Source: Filimonas sp.
GTDB lineage: Bacteria; Bacteroidota; Bacteroidia; Chitinophagales; Chitinophagaceae
DNA length: 64,000 nucleotides
Direction of reading: 5' to 3'
NCBI GenBank assembly: GCA_017306865.1
Contig: JAFKHH010000015.1
Coordinates: 124,001 to 188,000 of the forward strand
In this document: in pieces, positions 24,962 to 34,203 of the stretch
Numbering within the stretch: the first letter of the stretch is position 1
How the letters are laid out: each line of letters starts with the position of its first letter
Program-made: the position numbers and the translations under genes
Notes under the pieces: generated by a model
The model's input: only the letters and a program-made list of their open reading frames with translations
Database searches by the model: none
What the model was told of the DNA's origin: nothing

Positions 24962-26050
24962 ATGACAATTGATGAACAATACATGCAACGGTGTATAGAC
25001 CTTGCCTTACAAGGGGCAGGACATGTTGCGCCCAATCCAATGGTTGGGGCTGTATTAGTTCATAATGGACGCATTATAGGCGAAGGCTATCATCAACAAT
25101 ATGGCAAAGCGCATGCTGAAGTAAACTGCATCAACAGCGTTCATGAAGCAGATAGACCTTTGATCAAAGAGTCTACGATCTATGTTTCACTGGAACCATG
25201 TGCTCATTTTGGCAAAACGCCACCTTGTGCCGATAGAATTATTGATGAGCAGATTCCTAACGTTGTAGTCGGTATTCGCGATCCATTCACTGAAGTTGAT
25301 GGGAAAGGAATAGAGAAACTGCGTGCTGCAGGTATAAATGTGACTATAGGTGTTTTAGAGCAGGAATGCAGGCGGCTAAACAGGCACTTCTTTACCTTTC
25401 ATACAGAACACAGGCCCTACATTATGTTGAAGTGGGCGCAAACTGCGAATGGCAAAATAGCTTCAACAGGTACTGACCGGCTTTTAATCAGTAATGAATA
25501 TTCCAATAGATTGGTGCATAAATGGCGCAGTGAGCAAATGGGAATTTTGGTAGGAACCAATACGGCTCTAATGGACGATCCATCCCTTTCAAACAGGTTG
25601 TGGACAGGGAATAACCCTATACGCCTGGTGATAGATATGGATTTGCAAATTCCATCCTCAGCACGGTTATACAATGAGGAGGCCCCGACAATTGTTTTTA
25701 ATAAACATCGTCATTCGCTGGAGTTTAAGAAAGACATGATTGGCGATTTGCCTCCTGTCTCTTATTACCAGGTAACCGAAAATGTAGATGTAATAACACA
25801 ATTGCTGCATGCATGCTATCAAATGCAAATGCAAAGTATTTTAGTAGAAGGCGGCGCAAGGTTGTTGCAGCATTTCATTATAAGTGGCAATTGGGATGAA
25901 GCGTATGTGATAACGAATGAGACGCTTACTGTAGCAGATGGATTATCAGCTCCGGCATTAACAGATGCATTACTAGAGCATTCATCACATTTACAAACCG
26001 ATAGGATAGATTATTTTATACACTCAAAACCGGAACATAGCGGGCTTTAA
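24962..26050 (+). CDS. ribD: bifunctional riboflavin biosynthesis deaminase/reductase
   Basis: A 362-residue enzyme for two riboflavin steps: deamination and NADPH reduction of the pyrimidine intermediate. The deaminase zinc site is H51-A-E53 with C80 and C89 (EPC...PPC). The reductase domain covers about 150-360 (MLKWAQTANGKIA, LVEGGARLL). The ATG at 24962 is chosen because upstream codons run back through the promoter and prmC start. Only 6 bases separate it from the YigZ gene. Confidence 0.95.
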   Translation: MTIDEQYMQRCIDLALQGAGHVAPNPMVGAVLVHNGRIIGEGYHQQYGKAHAEVNCINSVHEADRPLIKESTIYVSLEPCAHFGKTPPCADRIIDEQIPNVVVGIRDPFTEVDGKGIEKLRAAGINVTIGVLEQECRRLNRHFFTFHTEHRPYIMLKWAQTANGKIASTGTDRLLISNEYSNRLVHKWRSEQMGILVGTNTALMDDPSLSNRLWTGNNPIRLVIDMDLQIPSSARLYNEEAPTIVFNKHRHSLEFKKDMIGDLPPVSYYQVTENVDVITQLLHACYQMQMQSILVEGGARLLQHFIISGNWDEAYVITNETLTVADGLSAPALTDALLEHSSHLQTDRIDYFIHSKPEHSGL

Positions 26051-26056
26051 TTTTAC

Positions 26057-26662
26057 ATGGCAGAACAGGATTATTTTCAGACAATCAGCCAGCCTTCGCT
26101 GGCGGAATTTAAAGACAGGGGCAGCCGTTTCCTGGCGTACGCATATCCTATTTCTTCCATAGAAGAATTTAAGGAACGCCAGCAAGAGTTAAAAAAGGAA
26201 CATCCGAAAGCTGTGCATCATTGTTTTGCTTATCGTCTTGGCTTAGATGGAAATAATTTCAGGGTTAGTGATGATGGTGAGCCCAGTGGTTCTGCTGGTC
26301 GTCCGATCCTCGGGCAAATAGATAGCAAGGCATTGACCAATGTACTTGTGGTAGTCGTACGTTATTTTGGTGGCACATTGCTCGGTGTACCAGGTTTGAT
26401 CAATGCATATAAAACAGCAACTGTAATGGCCTTACAGTTGGTGCCTGTTATACAAAAACCAATTGAAGTGCCGTATCAGCTACAGTTTGACTATACGCGA
26501 ATGAATGATGTAATGACATTAGTCAAGCAAATGGGCTGTTCTGTAGTGGAGCAACAAATGCAACTATTCATCTTGCTTACTATTAATATTCCAAAAGCAC
26601 GTTTGGATGAAACCTTATATAGGTTGAAGGAGATGCATTACGTAGAAGTGGTAAAGGTGTAA
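26057..26662 (+). CDS. YigZ/IMPACT family protein
   Basis: A 201-residue protein with the UPF0029 N-domain signature (RVSDDGEPSGSAGRPIL near 74-90 and VVRYFGGTLLGVPGLINAY near 102-121) and a DUF1949-like tail. The family is linked to translation and stress control (IMPACT/YIH1), though the bacterial activity is unresolved. It is probably co-transcribed with ribD and ends at a bidirectional terminator. Confidence 0.9.
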   Translation: MAEQDYFQTISQPSLAEFKDRGSRFLAYAYPISSIEEFKERQQELKKEHPKAVHHCFAYRLGLDGNNFRVSDDGEPSGSAGRPILGQIDSKALTNVLVVVVRYFGGTLLGVPGLINAYKTATVMALQLVPVIQKPIEVPYQLQFDYTRMNDVMTLVKQMGCSVVEQQMQLFILLTINIPKARLDETLYRLKEMHYVEVVKV

Positions 26663-26691
26663 GTGATTACAAGGAAATAGTTTAATGAGCT

Positions 26692-26735
26692 AAAGGCCTG
26701 TTTAAAACCCAGTCAAAGGTTGTAAACAGGCCTTT
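26692..26735. terminator. bidirectional terminator between YigZ and YdcF genes
   Basis: AAAGGCCTGTTTA (26692-26704) pairs with TAAACAGGCCTTT (26723-26735); T-rich sequence follows on the plus strand. The converging YdcF gene ends 8 bases beyond. Confidence 0.8.
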
Positions 26736-26742
26736 GGTATTT

Positions 26743-27504
26743 TTAAATCTTACCGGTAAGTTTATATGCAACCATACCTACCCATTCTTTCAGTAATTTT
26801 TCCCATTTATATAATGCCTCTGCTTGTGGAATGAGCAGGTAGTCAATATCTACTTTGGGTTCAACGGTTAGGTAATTGCATGGGTAGATGACAAAATCAG
26901 TAAAACCCGCTTTTTTAAATATACGCTCTGAACGTGGTATATGCAATGCTGATGTAATGAGTACATAAGGTGGTTTTAAATGGATTGAGTCGATTATTTT
27001 TTTCGAGAAAATGGCGTTCTCATACGTATTCCGTGATGCATCTTCGAGAATAATGTCCTGAGGTGCAACGCCTGATGCAATCAGTTCTTTTTGAAGAAAA
27101 ACGGCTTCTCTGTACTTACGATGCACCAGGCTGCCGGAACCTCCGGAAACCAATATTTTCTGTATTCTCTTTTGATGATATAATTTGACTGTTTGTATAA
27201 AGCGGTCTGCGTTTGCATTAAAGAAGCCTTCATCATTTTTATCATAGCCAGCCATTCCTCCCAGCAAAATGCCACAAGAATACTGTGTGCTATCTGTAAA
27301 TACAGTTTGTTTCGGTTGATAGGCAACAGTTATTTTGGTAATGATAAAATTATTGGTAAAAAAGATGAGCAGTATCACTGCAGTAATACCCAACCTTTTT
27401 TTGAGTAGAGGGGACTTGCTGAAATAGCGCCATATCAATAAAATGAATATCCATGAAAGCGGGGAGAAGAGTGCTGCAAGAATTTTGGATAGAATAAAAA
27501 ACAT
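26743..27504 (-). CDS. YdcF/ElyC-like (DUF218) membrane protein
   Basis: A 253-residue protein with two N-terminal membrane segments (about 5-24, 37-57) and a DUF218 domain (about 78-245, with GGMAGYD, LVSGGSGS and VLITSALHIPRS). Homologues (SanA, ElyC) affect envelope integrity and peptidoglycan precursor handling. The residues typical of the family core (GGxxG, SGG, S-x3-H) are present. It lies downstream of the 3-hydroxyacyl-CoA dehydrogenase gene but is separated from it by a terminator. Confidence 0.85.
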   Translation of the reverse strand: MFFILSKILAALFSPLSWIFILLIWRYFSKSPLLKKRLGITAVILLIFFTNNFIITKITVAYQPKQTVFTDSTQYSCGILLGGMAGYDKNDEGFFNANADRFIQTVKLYHQKRIQKILVSGGSGSLVHRKYREAVFLQKELIASGVAPQDIILEDASRNTYENAIFSKKIIDSIHLKPPYVLITSALHIPRSERIFKKAGFTDFVIYPCNYLTVEPKVDIDYLLIPQAEALYKWEKLLKEWVGMVAYKLTGKI

Positions 27505-27531
27505 GTTGGTTTTGATTGCGGTTATAATAAC

Positions 27532-27574
27532 AAATGGCTAAATCGCCATTTTTGAAACAGCAATTTAGCCATTT
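27532..27574 (-). terminator. hairpin downstream of the 3-hydroxyacyl-CoA dehydrogenase gene
   Basis: AAATGGCTAAAT (27532-27543) and ATTTAGCCATTT (27563-27574), 12-bp perfect stem beginning 13 bases after the minus-strand stop at 27588. Confidence 0.6.
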
Positions 27575-27587
27575 GACAACAAAAGTC

Positions 27588-28475
27588 TTATTTAAAGCGG
27601 TTGCTTACTTTTAAATCTTTTGATCCAGCGATGTATTCATAGAAGCCTTCGCCGCTTTTTACACCTAATTTTCCTGCCATTACCATATTTACAAGCAATG
27701 GACAAGGCGCATATTTAGGATTGCCAAAGCCATTGTGCAATACGTTTAGAATACTGAGACAAACATCCAGGCCAATAAAGTCTGCGAGCTGTAAGGGGCC
27801 CATCGGATGCGCCATCCCAAGTTTCATGATCGTGTCTATTTCCTCAACACCAGCAATGCCTTCATACAGGCTATAGATGGCTTCGTTGATCATTGGCATT
27901 AATATCTTGTTTGCAATAAAGCCTGGGTAATCATTTACCACACAAGGCACTTTATTTAATTGTTTACTTAGTGCAACTATAGTATCTGTTACTTCTTGTT
28001 TTGTTGCGTAACCATTGATTATTTCTACCAATTTCATAACCGGTACAGGGTTCATGAAGTGCATGCCAATAACCAGGTCAGGACGTTGTGTTGCCGCTGC
28101 AATCTTCGTAATGGAGATAGAGGATGTATTTGATGCCAGGATAGCCGTTTTAGGTGCGGCTTCATCCAATTGCTTGAATATTTTTAGTTTCAGCTCTGCG
28201 TTTTCAGTGGCGGCTTCAACTACTAATTCCGCATTTTGTACACCTGTAGTTATATCTGTAAATGTTGTAATATTTTGTAACGCATTGCTCTTTTGCGTTT
28301 CATCAACCACGCCTTTTGCTATTTGCCTGTCAAAATTTTTTGCAATCTGCTGGATAGCCTTTTCAAGTTGGCCAGCATTTACATCAACCAGGTTTACAAT
28401 AAAGCCAGCCTGTGCAAATACATGTGCTATGCCATTGCCCATTGTTCCGGCACCTATTACTGCAATGTGTTTCAT
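27588..28475 (-). CDS. 3-hydroxybutyryl-CoA / 3-hydroxyacyl-CoA dehydrogenase
   Basis: A 295-residue NAD-dependent dehydrogenase: nucleotide motif GAGTMGNGIA at 8-17, the segment ILASNTSSISITKIA and HFMNPVPVMKLVEI near 138-153 with the catalytic His, and the C-terminal domain around NDYPGFIANKILMPMINEA. It interconverts 3-hydroxyacyl-CoA and 3-oxoacyl-CoA in fatty-acid or butanoate metabolism. It is a single gene here, without thiolase or enoyl-CoA hydratase neighbours. Confidence 0.92.
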   Translation of the reverse strand: MKHIAVIGAGTMGNGIAHVFAQAGFIVNLVDVNAGQLEKAIQQIAKNFDRQIAKGVVDETQKSNALQNITTFTDITTGVQNAELVVEAATENAELKLKIFKQLDEAAPKTAILASNTSSISITKIAAATQRPDLVIGMHFMNPVPVMKLVEIINGYATKQEVTDTIVALSKQLNKVPCVVNDYPGFIANKILMPMINEAIYSLYEGIAGVEEIDTIMKLGMAHPMGPLQLADFIGLDVCLSILNVLHNGFGNPKYAPCPLLVNMVMAGKLGVKSGEGFYEYIAGSKDLKVSNRFK

Positions 28476-28572
28476 GATAACAATCGTTTGTTTTGTGTGA
28501 CGAAGATGCGAAATAAATGAATTGCTTAATTATTCAATGGTCGAATTGTTTAGGGATACAAATTAATATTTC

Positions 28573-29145
28573 GCTAAAACTCAATGACAGTAAGGCTTCT
28601 GGAACTTGCGGTCGCAATTTGCGACCACAATATGTTTAGTTGGAAGCAGTTTAAACTGCTATTTGACTATGAATTTGATCAGTTTGAAAAGTGAAAATTC
28701 GCTAAAACTCAATGGCAGTAAGGCTTCTGGAACTTGCGGTCGCAATTTGCGACCACAATATGTTTAGTTAGGAGCAGCTTAAACAGCTATTTGACTATGA
28801 GTTTGATCAGTTTGAAAATTGAAAATCTGCTCAAACTCAATGGCAGTAAGGGTTCTGGAACTTGCGGTCGCAAATTGCGACCACAATATGTTTAGTTAGG
28901 AGCAATTTAAACTGCTATTTGGCTATGAGTTTGATCAGTTTGAAAATTGAAAATCCGCTAAAACTCAATGGCAGTAAGGCTTCTGGAACTTGCGGTCGCA
29001 ATTTGCGACCGCAAGATGTTCAGTTAGGAGCAATTTAAACTGCTATTTGGCTATGAGTTTGATCAGTTTGAAAATTGAAAATCTGCTCAAACTCAATGAC
29101 AGTAAGGCTTCTGGAACTTGCGGTCGCAATTTGCGACCGCAAGTT
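28573..29145 (+). repeat. tandem array, exact 128-bp period, 4.5 copies, each with palindromes
   Basis: Units start at 28573, 28701, 28829, 28957 and 29085; neighbours differ by about 7-9 substitutions and no indels. Each unit has the palindrome GGTCGCAA-N-TTGCGACC, then an AGCAGTTTAAACTGCT-like palindrome (perfect in unit 1), and a GAGTTTGA / TCAAACTC pairing across the unit junction. The first palindrome has 8-bp arms in units 1-3, 13 bp in unit 4 and 15 bp in unit 5. Unit 5 stops after the palindrome, where a T-run follows, 86 bases before the ORF6N start codon. The spaces are as conserved as the rest, so this is not CRISPR. No long ORF runs through it. Confidence 0.95.
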
Positions 29146-29231
29146 TTTGAATTTATATAGATTTTTTGAGGGGTGAACTCAATAAAAGCTAAGAATAACT
29201 CGTTGCATTATGGTTGAAACACCAATTTAAT

Positions 29232-29771
29232 ATGAAAAAGAACGAGCTGGCTGCGCTGGTAATAGAGCGGAAAATATTAAACCGCATTTACATAATTCGA
29301 GGCCAAAAGGTAATGCTGGATGAAGATCTGGCTGAAATGTATAAGGTTGAGACAAAGCGTTTAAATGAGCAAGTAAAACGTAACAGGAGTCGTTTTCCCA
29401 AAGACTTTATGTTTACGCTGAAATCAAAAGAATATGAGAGTCTTAAAGCAGAGTTCAATACAATAAATTGGGGCGGTAGGAGAAATTTACCCAATGCGTT
29501 TACCGAGCAAGGAGTTGCTATGCTATCGAGCATTTTGAATAGTGATATTGCTATTGAAGTGAATATCCGGATTATAAGGGTTTTTACTAAACTGCGAGAA
29601 CATGCACTTACTCATAATGAGATTTTAGTGCAGTTAAGTAAGCTGGAAAAAGAGGTGAAAGTCAATAGTAAGGAGATTGAAAATATTTTTGTTGTATTGA
29701 AAGAGCTGATTGAAAAACAGAAAAGCCCTTCACCACCAAGGAAAATTGGATTTAGGAAAGATAAAGCATAA
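29232..29771 (+). CDS. ORF6N-domain DNA-binding-like protein
   Basis: A 179-residue protein. The ORF6N domain covers about 8-100: IYIIRGQKVMLDEDLAEMY (residues near 18-36), KRNRSRFPKDFMFTL and NAFTEQGVAMLSSIL. A Lys/Glu-rich coiled coil follows (about 115-165) and the end is basic. I use the ATG at 29232; an in-frame TTG at 29214 would add six residues. ORF6N is best known from phage proteins and is thought to bind DNA, alone or joined to KilA-N-like modules. The adjacent palindromic array is the obvious candidate target, which is an inference. Confidence 0.85.
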   Translation: MKKNELAALVIERKILNRIYIIRGQKVMLDEDLAEMYKVETKRLNEQVKRNRSRFPKDFMFTLKSKEYESLKAEFNTINWGGRRNLPNAFTEQGVAMLSSILNSDIAIEVNIRIIRVFTKLREHALTHNEILVQLSKLEKEVKVNSKEIENIFVVLKELIEKQKSPSPPRKIGFRKDKA

Positions 29772-29818
29772 GTCAATATAGATTATCCATGTGTGTTTGA
29801 GAATGGACTTTTACCAAA

Positions 29819-29850
29819 AATCCCAATCGTCTGTAAAAACAATTGGGATT
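29819..29850 (-). terminator. terminator of the gene at 29881
   Basis: AATCCCAAT (29819-29827) / ATTGGGATT (29842-29850); on the minus strand a run of five T residues follows the stem. Confidence 0.7.
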
Positions 29851-29880
29851 CTCTATAGTGTATTCATTTAAGAACCCACA

Positions 29881-30534
29881 TCAATAGCTGCTTTGCTTTT
29901 TAAAGTCCCCTCGCTTCCAGGCCTTGATAAAGTCAGCCCAGGCCATTGGGTTAAACAGGTTGATCGGAGGTTGTTGTCCCTGGTAATAGTATTTCGTAGC
30001 CTGCTGGCGTAATTGCATATTTACTGCTTCTTGCCCATCTTTAGGCAGGGTAGCCATCAGTACACGACGTGTTTGTTCATTTGTGTTCTGACGGGCGATT
30101 TCAAGCATGTCGTCCGGTACATAAATTTTCACAAAATCCCGTTCAAACTGCTCACGCGTAGGTCGCGGTTTGAGTATGGTTGCAGGCAAATAGTTGGTAT
30201 CAGTCACAAGTAATTGAATTACATTGTATTGATTGCCCTTAAGGTCTGTAGGGATCGGTTTAACCACATCCTTAAAGCCAACGCAGGAAAAGCGGATAGT
30301 ATCACCTTTTAATACAACTATTGAAAAAACGCCCTGCTCATTCGTCATAGTACCCCTGCCTTTACTTTCAACAATAATACTTGCTGAAGGAATGGCCCGG
30401 AGACTATCGGCAGTCATGATAACGCCATAAAGCTGTACCACTGAATCCCTGTTACTTACCTTTTGCGAAAAGGCTTTGCCAAACTGAAAAAATGCGATTA
30501 GAAAAATGGATGCGTATAGTAAATATCTTTTCAT
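29881..30534 (-). CDS. secreted CarboxypepD_reg-like domain protein
   Basis: A 217-residue exported protein: signal peptide (MKRYLLYASIFLIAFF, about 1-23), a carboxypeptidase regulatory-like beta sandwich (about 32-110, QLYGVIMTADSLRAIPSASI, NEQGVFSIVV, FSCVGFKD) and a C-terminal helical tail rich in Gln and Arg. The downstream Met at 30534 is taken as start because the longer frame puts 13 extra residues before the signal. Function is unknown; such domains usually act in protein assembly at the cell surface. It is divergent from the Mrp gene. Confidence 0.75.
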   Translation of the reverse strand: MKRYLLYASIFLIAFFQFGKAFSQKVSNRDSVVQLYGVIMTADSLRAIPSASIIVESKGRGTMTNEQGVFSIVVLKGDTIRFSCVGFKDVVKPIPTDLKGNQYNVIQLLVTDTNYLPATILKPRPTREQFERDFVKIYVPDDMLEIARQNTNEQTRRVLMATLPKDGQEAVNMQLRQQATKYYYQGQQPPINLFNPMAWADFIKAWKRGDFKKQSSY

Positions 30535-30665
30535 TAATACAAAAATCAGGTTTAAGCGGTAAAGTTTTCTCAAATAGTAATTTATTCTTTCTTAATCCTA
30601 ACAAAGTAACCCCATCAGGGGTTAATTTTGCACCGGTATTTCTCTTTTTAACAAAAATATGTGTG

Positions 30666-31763
30666 ATGACTGAAGCAGACATTCTGAAGGCGTTAAGTAA
30701 TGTTCAGGAACCGGATTTAGGAAAGGATTTAGTTACACTTAACATGGTGAAAGACATTAAAATAGATGGAAATAATGTGTCTTTTACCGTAGTATTGACA
30801 ACCCCTGCCTGTCCCATGAAGGACATGATCAATACGGCCTGTGTAAACGCTGTAAAAATACTGGTAAACAAACAAGCCAACGTAACAGTAAACTTCACTT
30901 CAAATACCAATACGAAGCGTAAAGAAAATGACCTGATACTCCCTGGCGTAAAAAATATCATTGCCGTAGTAAGTGGTAAAGGTGGTGTTGGAAAAAGCAC
31001 CGTTTCTACCAACCTGGCGATTGCACTGACACAAAGCGGTGCAAAAGTAGGCCTGATGGATGCGGATATTTATGGCCCAAGCGCACCAATTATGTTTGGA
31101 GCTCGTGGGGCAAGGCCTATGATGAAAGAAGTGAACGGTAAAGGTGTTATTGTACCTCTGGAACGTTATGGTCTTAAAATGATGAGTATCGGTCTTTTGG
31201 TAGACGAAAAAAATGCCGTAGTATGGCGTGGGCCAATGGCTAGTAGTGCAATCCGGCAGTTTGTAACGGATGTGGACTGGGGTGAACTGGATTACCTGGT
31301 TATTGACATGCCTCCTGGTACAGGCGATATCCATCTTACGCTTATGCAATTAGTACCTGTAACAGGCGTGGTAATTGTTACAACACCGCAGGATGTAGCT
31401 TTAGCAGATGCTAAAAAAGGTATAGCAATGTTTGGCCAGGCACAGATCAATGTTCCTATTATTGGTTTGGTGGAAAATATGTCCTATTTCACACCGGCAG
31501 AACTGCCAGACAACAAATATTACATTTTCGGCAAAGAGGGTGGGAAAAAGCTGGCTGAAGAGTATGATCTGTCGTTCCTGGGTCAGATACCAATTGTGCA
31601 GAGTATTCGCGAAGGCGGGGATAAAGGAGTGCCGGTGATGATGTCTGAGGATCCAATTGCAAAAACTGCGTTTAACCATTTTGCTGCGGAAACCGTACGT
31701 AATATTGCTATTCGCAATGCATCGCAGGCTCCCACAAGAACGATTGAAATGGTGGAAGGCTAG
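30666..31763 (+). CDS. Mrp/NBP35 (ApbC) family Fe-S cluster carrier ATPase
   Basis: A 365-residue protein: N-terminal MIP18/DUF59 domain (about 3-75, with C49 in TTPACPMKDMI) and a P-loop ATPase with GKGGVGKS at 104-111 and VIDMPPGTGD. Homologues carry Fe-S clusters to target proteins. The usual CxxC pair in the VENMS... segment is missing: here it reads VENMSYFTPAELPDN, so the cluster would have to be held differently. The start at 30666 is preferred since the long upstream extension overlaps the divergent gene. Confidence 0.9.
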   Translation: MTEADILKALSNVQEPDLGKDLVTLNMVKDIKIDGNNVSFTVVLTTPACPMKDMINTACVNAVKILVNKQANVTVNFTSNTNTKRKENDLILPGVKNIIAVVSGKGGVGKSTVSTNLAIALTQSGAKVGLMDADIYGPSAPIMFGARGARPMMKEVNGKGVIVPLERYGLKMMSIGLLVDEKNAVVWRGPMASSAIRQFVTDVDWGELDYLVIDMPPGTGDIHLTLMQLVPVTGVVIVTTPQDVALADAKKGIAMFGQAQINVPIIGLVENMSYFTPAELPDNKYYIFGKEGGKKLAEEYDLSFLGQIPIVQSIREGGDKGVPVMMSEDPIAKTAFNHFAAETVRNIAIRNASQAPTRTIEMVEG

Positions 31764-31849
31764 GTGAGTACGAGATATCTAAGCACAAAGTGTATTATGT
31801 GCGATCTTAGATGTACGATGCAATGAGCGAAATGCACTTAAGCATATTT

Positions 31850-31881
31850 AGAAAAGGCGAACTGAAAAGTTCGCCTTTTCT
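31850..31881 (+). terminator. terminator of the Mrp gene
   Basis: 14-bp perfect stem AGAAAAGGCGAACT / AGTTCGCCTTTTCT with a GAAA loop, followed by CTTTG. Confidence 0.75.
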
Positions 31882-32021
31882 CTTTGCAAACTCAGTGTCT
31901 CCTTCGTGTCCTTTGTGATACTTTGTGCATTTGCGTGAAGAGTCTTGGCATCTTAGTGACTGCTCCGTACATCAAATTTCTAATTCTCATTACATTTGCG
32001 GCTCATTCAATTCGACGTCTC

Positions 32022-32660
32022 ATGTATAAAATGCCTTATTACACTGTAACTGATAATGCGATACTGGTTGATTTTATGAAGCAATACCCCTTTGCTATTA
32101 TTACTGCAAATGGTAAAGATGGTGTGCCGGTAGCATCTCATATTCCTTTGTTGGTAAAGGAGCGGGAAGGGAACCTGGTGTTACAAGGACATATTATGCG
32201 CAAAACGGATCATCACATTGCATTAGAAACTGCGCAAAAAGCACTGGCTGTTTTTTCCGGCCCACATGCGTACATAAGCGCAAGCTGGTATGCTGATCCA
32301 TTATCTGCCTCTACATGGAATTATATGACAGTGCATGCCAGCGGGAATGTGCGATTTACTGAGCATGAAGAATTGCTGGAAATGCTGAAAGAATTAACTG
32401 CTCATTTTGAAGCAGCACCACTATCTCCGGCGCGGTATGAATTACTACCTGAAGAGTATGTAGCACGTCTTAGTAAAGCTATTATCGGGTTCGAAATAGT
32501 GATTGATAAAATAGAAGGTGTTTTCAAGCTGAGTCAAAATAAAGACCAGGTCAATTATGAGCGCATCATAGATCAACTAATGCAGCAGGATAGCGAGGCA
32601 CAGGCGGTAGTTATTCAAATGCAAAAAAGGAAAGCAGGTTTGTTTCCTTCGGAAAAATAG
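32022..32660 (+). CDS. PaiB-like FMN-binding protein
   Basis: A 212-residue protein of the PaiB/FMN-binding split-barrel type: MPYYTVTDNAILVDFMKQYPFAIIT at the N-terminus in part, VASHIPLLV (about 44-52), GHIMRKTDHH (about 63-72) and FSGPHAYISASWY (about 87-99). The last part (GFEIVIDKIEGVFKLSQNK) is typical. In Bacillus PaiB acts as a repressor; other members are simply flavoproteins. ATG at 32022 fits the family N-terminus, dropping 46 codons of a longer frame. It is 46 bases before pyrF. Confidence 0.88.
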   Translation: MYKMPYYTVTDNAILVDFMKQYPFAIITANGKDGVPVASHIPLLVKEREGNLVLQGHIMRKTDHHIALETAQKALAVFSGPHAYISASWYADPLSASTWNYMTVHASGNVRFTEHEELLEMLKELTAHFEAAPLSPARYELLPEEYVARLSKAIIGFEIVIDKIEGVFKLSQNKDQVNYERIIDQLMQQDSEAQAVVIQMQKRKAGLFPSEK

Positions 32661-32706
32661 GAGAAACGTTTACCTTCGCTGACAACTAATAGAAAATTTT
32701 GTTTCG

Positions 32707-33507
32707 ATGACAATACCGCAACTTGTAAACGAGATTCAGCAAAAAAAATCTTTTCTCTGTGTTGGCCTTGATACGGATGTGACCAAGTTGCCTCCGCATC
32801 TGAAAAATATGCCCGATGCCGTATTCGAGTTTAACAAGGCTATCATTGATGCAACCAAAAATTATTGTGTTAGTTATAAGATCAATACGGCATTTTATGA
32901 ATCAATGGGATTGAAAGGATGGGAAGCAATGGAAAAAACGTTGCACCATATACCTGCTACGCATTTTACAATTGCTGATGCTAAACGTGGTGATATTGGG
33001 AATACCTCCGCGCAATATGCGAAAACATTCTTCGAAACACTGCCATTTGATTCTGTTACCGTAGCGCCTTATATGGGAGAAGATAGTATTCGGCCTTTCC
33101 TGGAGTATGAAAATAAAACAACTATTGTACTAGGCCTTACCTCTAATAAAGGAGCAGCAGATTTTGAACTACAACGTACAGGTGAAGAGTTCCTGTATGA
33201 AAAAGTGTTGCGTACAGTAAGTACATGGGGTACACCGGATAATCTCATGTTTGTAGTAGGTGCAACACAGGCTAGCGAACTGGCAAATATTCGTGACATT
33301 ATCCCGGATCATTTCTTATTAGTGCCAGGAGTAGGAGCGCAAGGCGGCAGCCTGCAGGAAGTAGCGCAATATGGCAAAAATGAAAGATGTGGCTTACTGG
33401 TAAATGCCAGCCGTGCCGTTATTTTCGCGAGCAGTGGTGAAGATTTTGCAGAAGCCGCAGGCATTGTAGCACAAGGATACCAGCAGGAGATGAGCAGTTA
33501 TTTTTAA
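32707..33507 (+). CDS. pyrF: orotidine 5'-phosphate decarboxylase (type 2)
   Basis: A 266-residue enzyme for the last step of UMP synthesis. The catalytic array D91-A-K93-R-G-D96 is in [14 protein letters not shown], and the phosphate-binding loop is [10 protein letters not shown] near 206-215. The length and the VGLDTD opening match the longer type 2 family. It probably shares a transcript with the flavoprotein gene upstream. Confidence 0.95.
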   Translation: MTIPQLVNEIQQKKSFLCVGLDTDVTKLPPHLKNMPDAVFEFNKAIIDATKNYCVSYKINTAFYESMGLKGWEAMEKTLHHIPATHFTIADAKRGDIGNTSAQYAKTFFETLPFDSVTVAPYMGEDSIRPFLEYENKTTIVLGLTSNKGAADFELQRTGEEFLYEKVLRTVSTWGTPDNLMFVVGATQASELANIRDIIPDHFLLVPGVGAQGGSLQEVAQYGKNERCGLLVNASRAVIFASSGEDFAEAAGIVAQGYQQEMSSYF

Positions 33508-33605
33508 ACTGTAAATAATAAAGCGGTTATAGATATTTCTTAAAAGAATGTAATGCCCATCTAATTCAAGGTTGGAAAGAAGTACGCAGATGGAAATTAC
33601 CTTGG

Positions 33606-34127
33606 CTAACTTATTTTTTTAATATAAAAAATGCGCTTGCATATAGGTAAGTAATGGATAGCCACTTCGTCACCGACTTCTATCTTGTCACTATATTTAC
33701 GATTTGTAGCAATTCCATTGCTGAATAAAAAATCAAATTCATCATTTAGCACAATTATTTTTGACACAGATCTGTAACTACTGTTATATTTCATTTGGGT
33801 GAATTTTCCTCTAAAAATTACCTTGCCGTTGGCTTTGATATCTTTAATTATTCCCAACATATAATAAATCGGAACGGCAGGCGCTAGCAGCATAAAAATG
33901 AACATACCTATTTCCAGTTTATGACTTCCCAGGAAAGAAAAAAAGGAACCATATACAGATGAATAAGATATATAGTCTGAGATAGTTGTGTACAATAAAA
34001 AACAAGGTAAGAGCAGGAAGAATAGAATAGCCCAGAAAATCAACCATTTAATTGTTTTTCGTAACAAATGAATGTCATCAATAGATAGTGGCGCTCTTGT
34101 TGCTAGAATGCTATTCTGTTTCATCAA
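33606..34127 (-). CDS. hypothetical membrane protein
   Basis: A 173-residue protein with two strong membrane helices (about 29-49 and 71-92) and a beta-rich C-terminal part (about 100-173, VIFRGKFTQMKYNSSY, VGDEVAIHYL). The soluble part resembles small beta-barrel tails fused to membrane helices but I cannot name a family. It is the first of four unfamiliar minus-strand genes (33606-37113) with signal peptides or membrane helices, a group that may be lineage-specific. Confidence 0.6.
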   Translation of the reverse strand: MMKQNSILATRAPLSIDDIHLLRKTIKWLIFWAILFFLLLPCFLLYTTISDYISYSSVYGSFFSFLGSHKLEIGMFIFMLLAPAVPIYYMLGIIKDIKANGKVIFRGKFTQMKYNSSYRSVSKIIVLNDEFDFLFSNGIATNRKYSDKIEVGDEVAIHYLPICKRIFYIKKIS

Positions 34128-34203
34128 AAGCTAAACGCATGTGCTAAAAGAATTATTGCCATCAAATTTTTTGTATAAAGGATAAACTAAGCCATTTATT
34201 TTC

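Noticed and set aside
28573-29145. Repeats read as a CRISPR array
   Set aside because: The period is 128 bp, whole units including the would-be spacers are conserved, and no cas gene is present.
30492-30665. Upstream extension of the Mrp ATPase frame
   Set aside because: The extra residues are not part of the family, and the region overlaps the start of the divergent gene.
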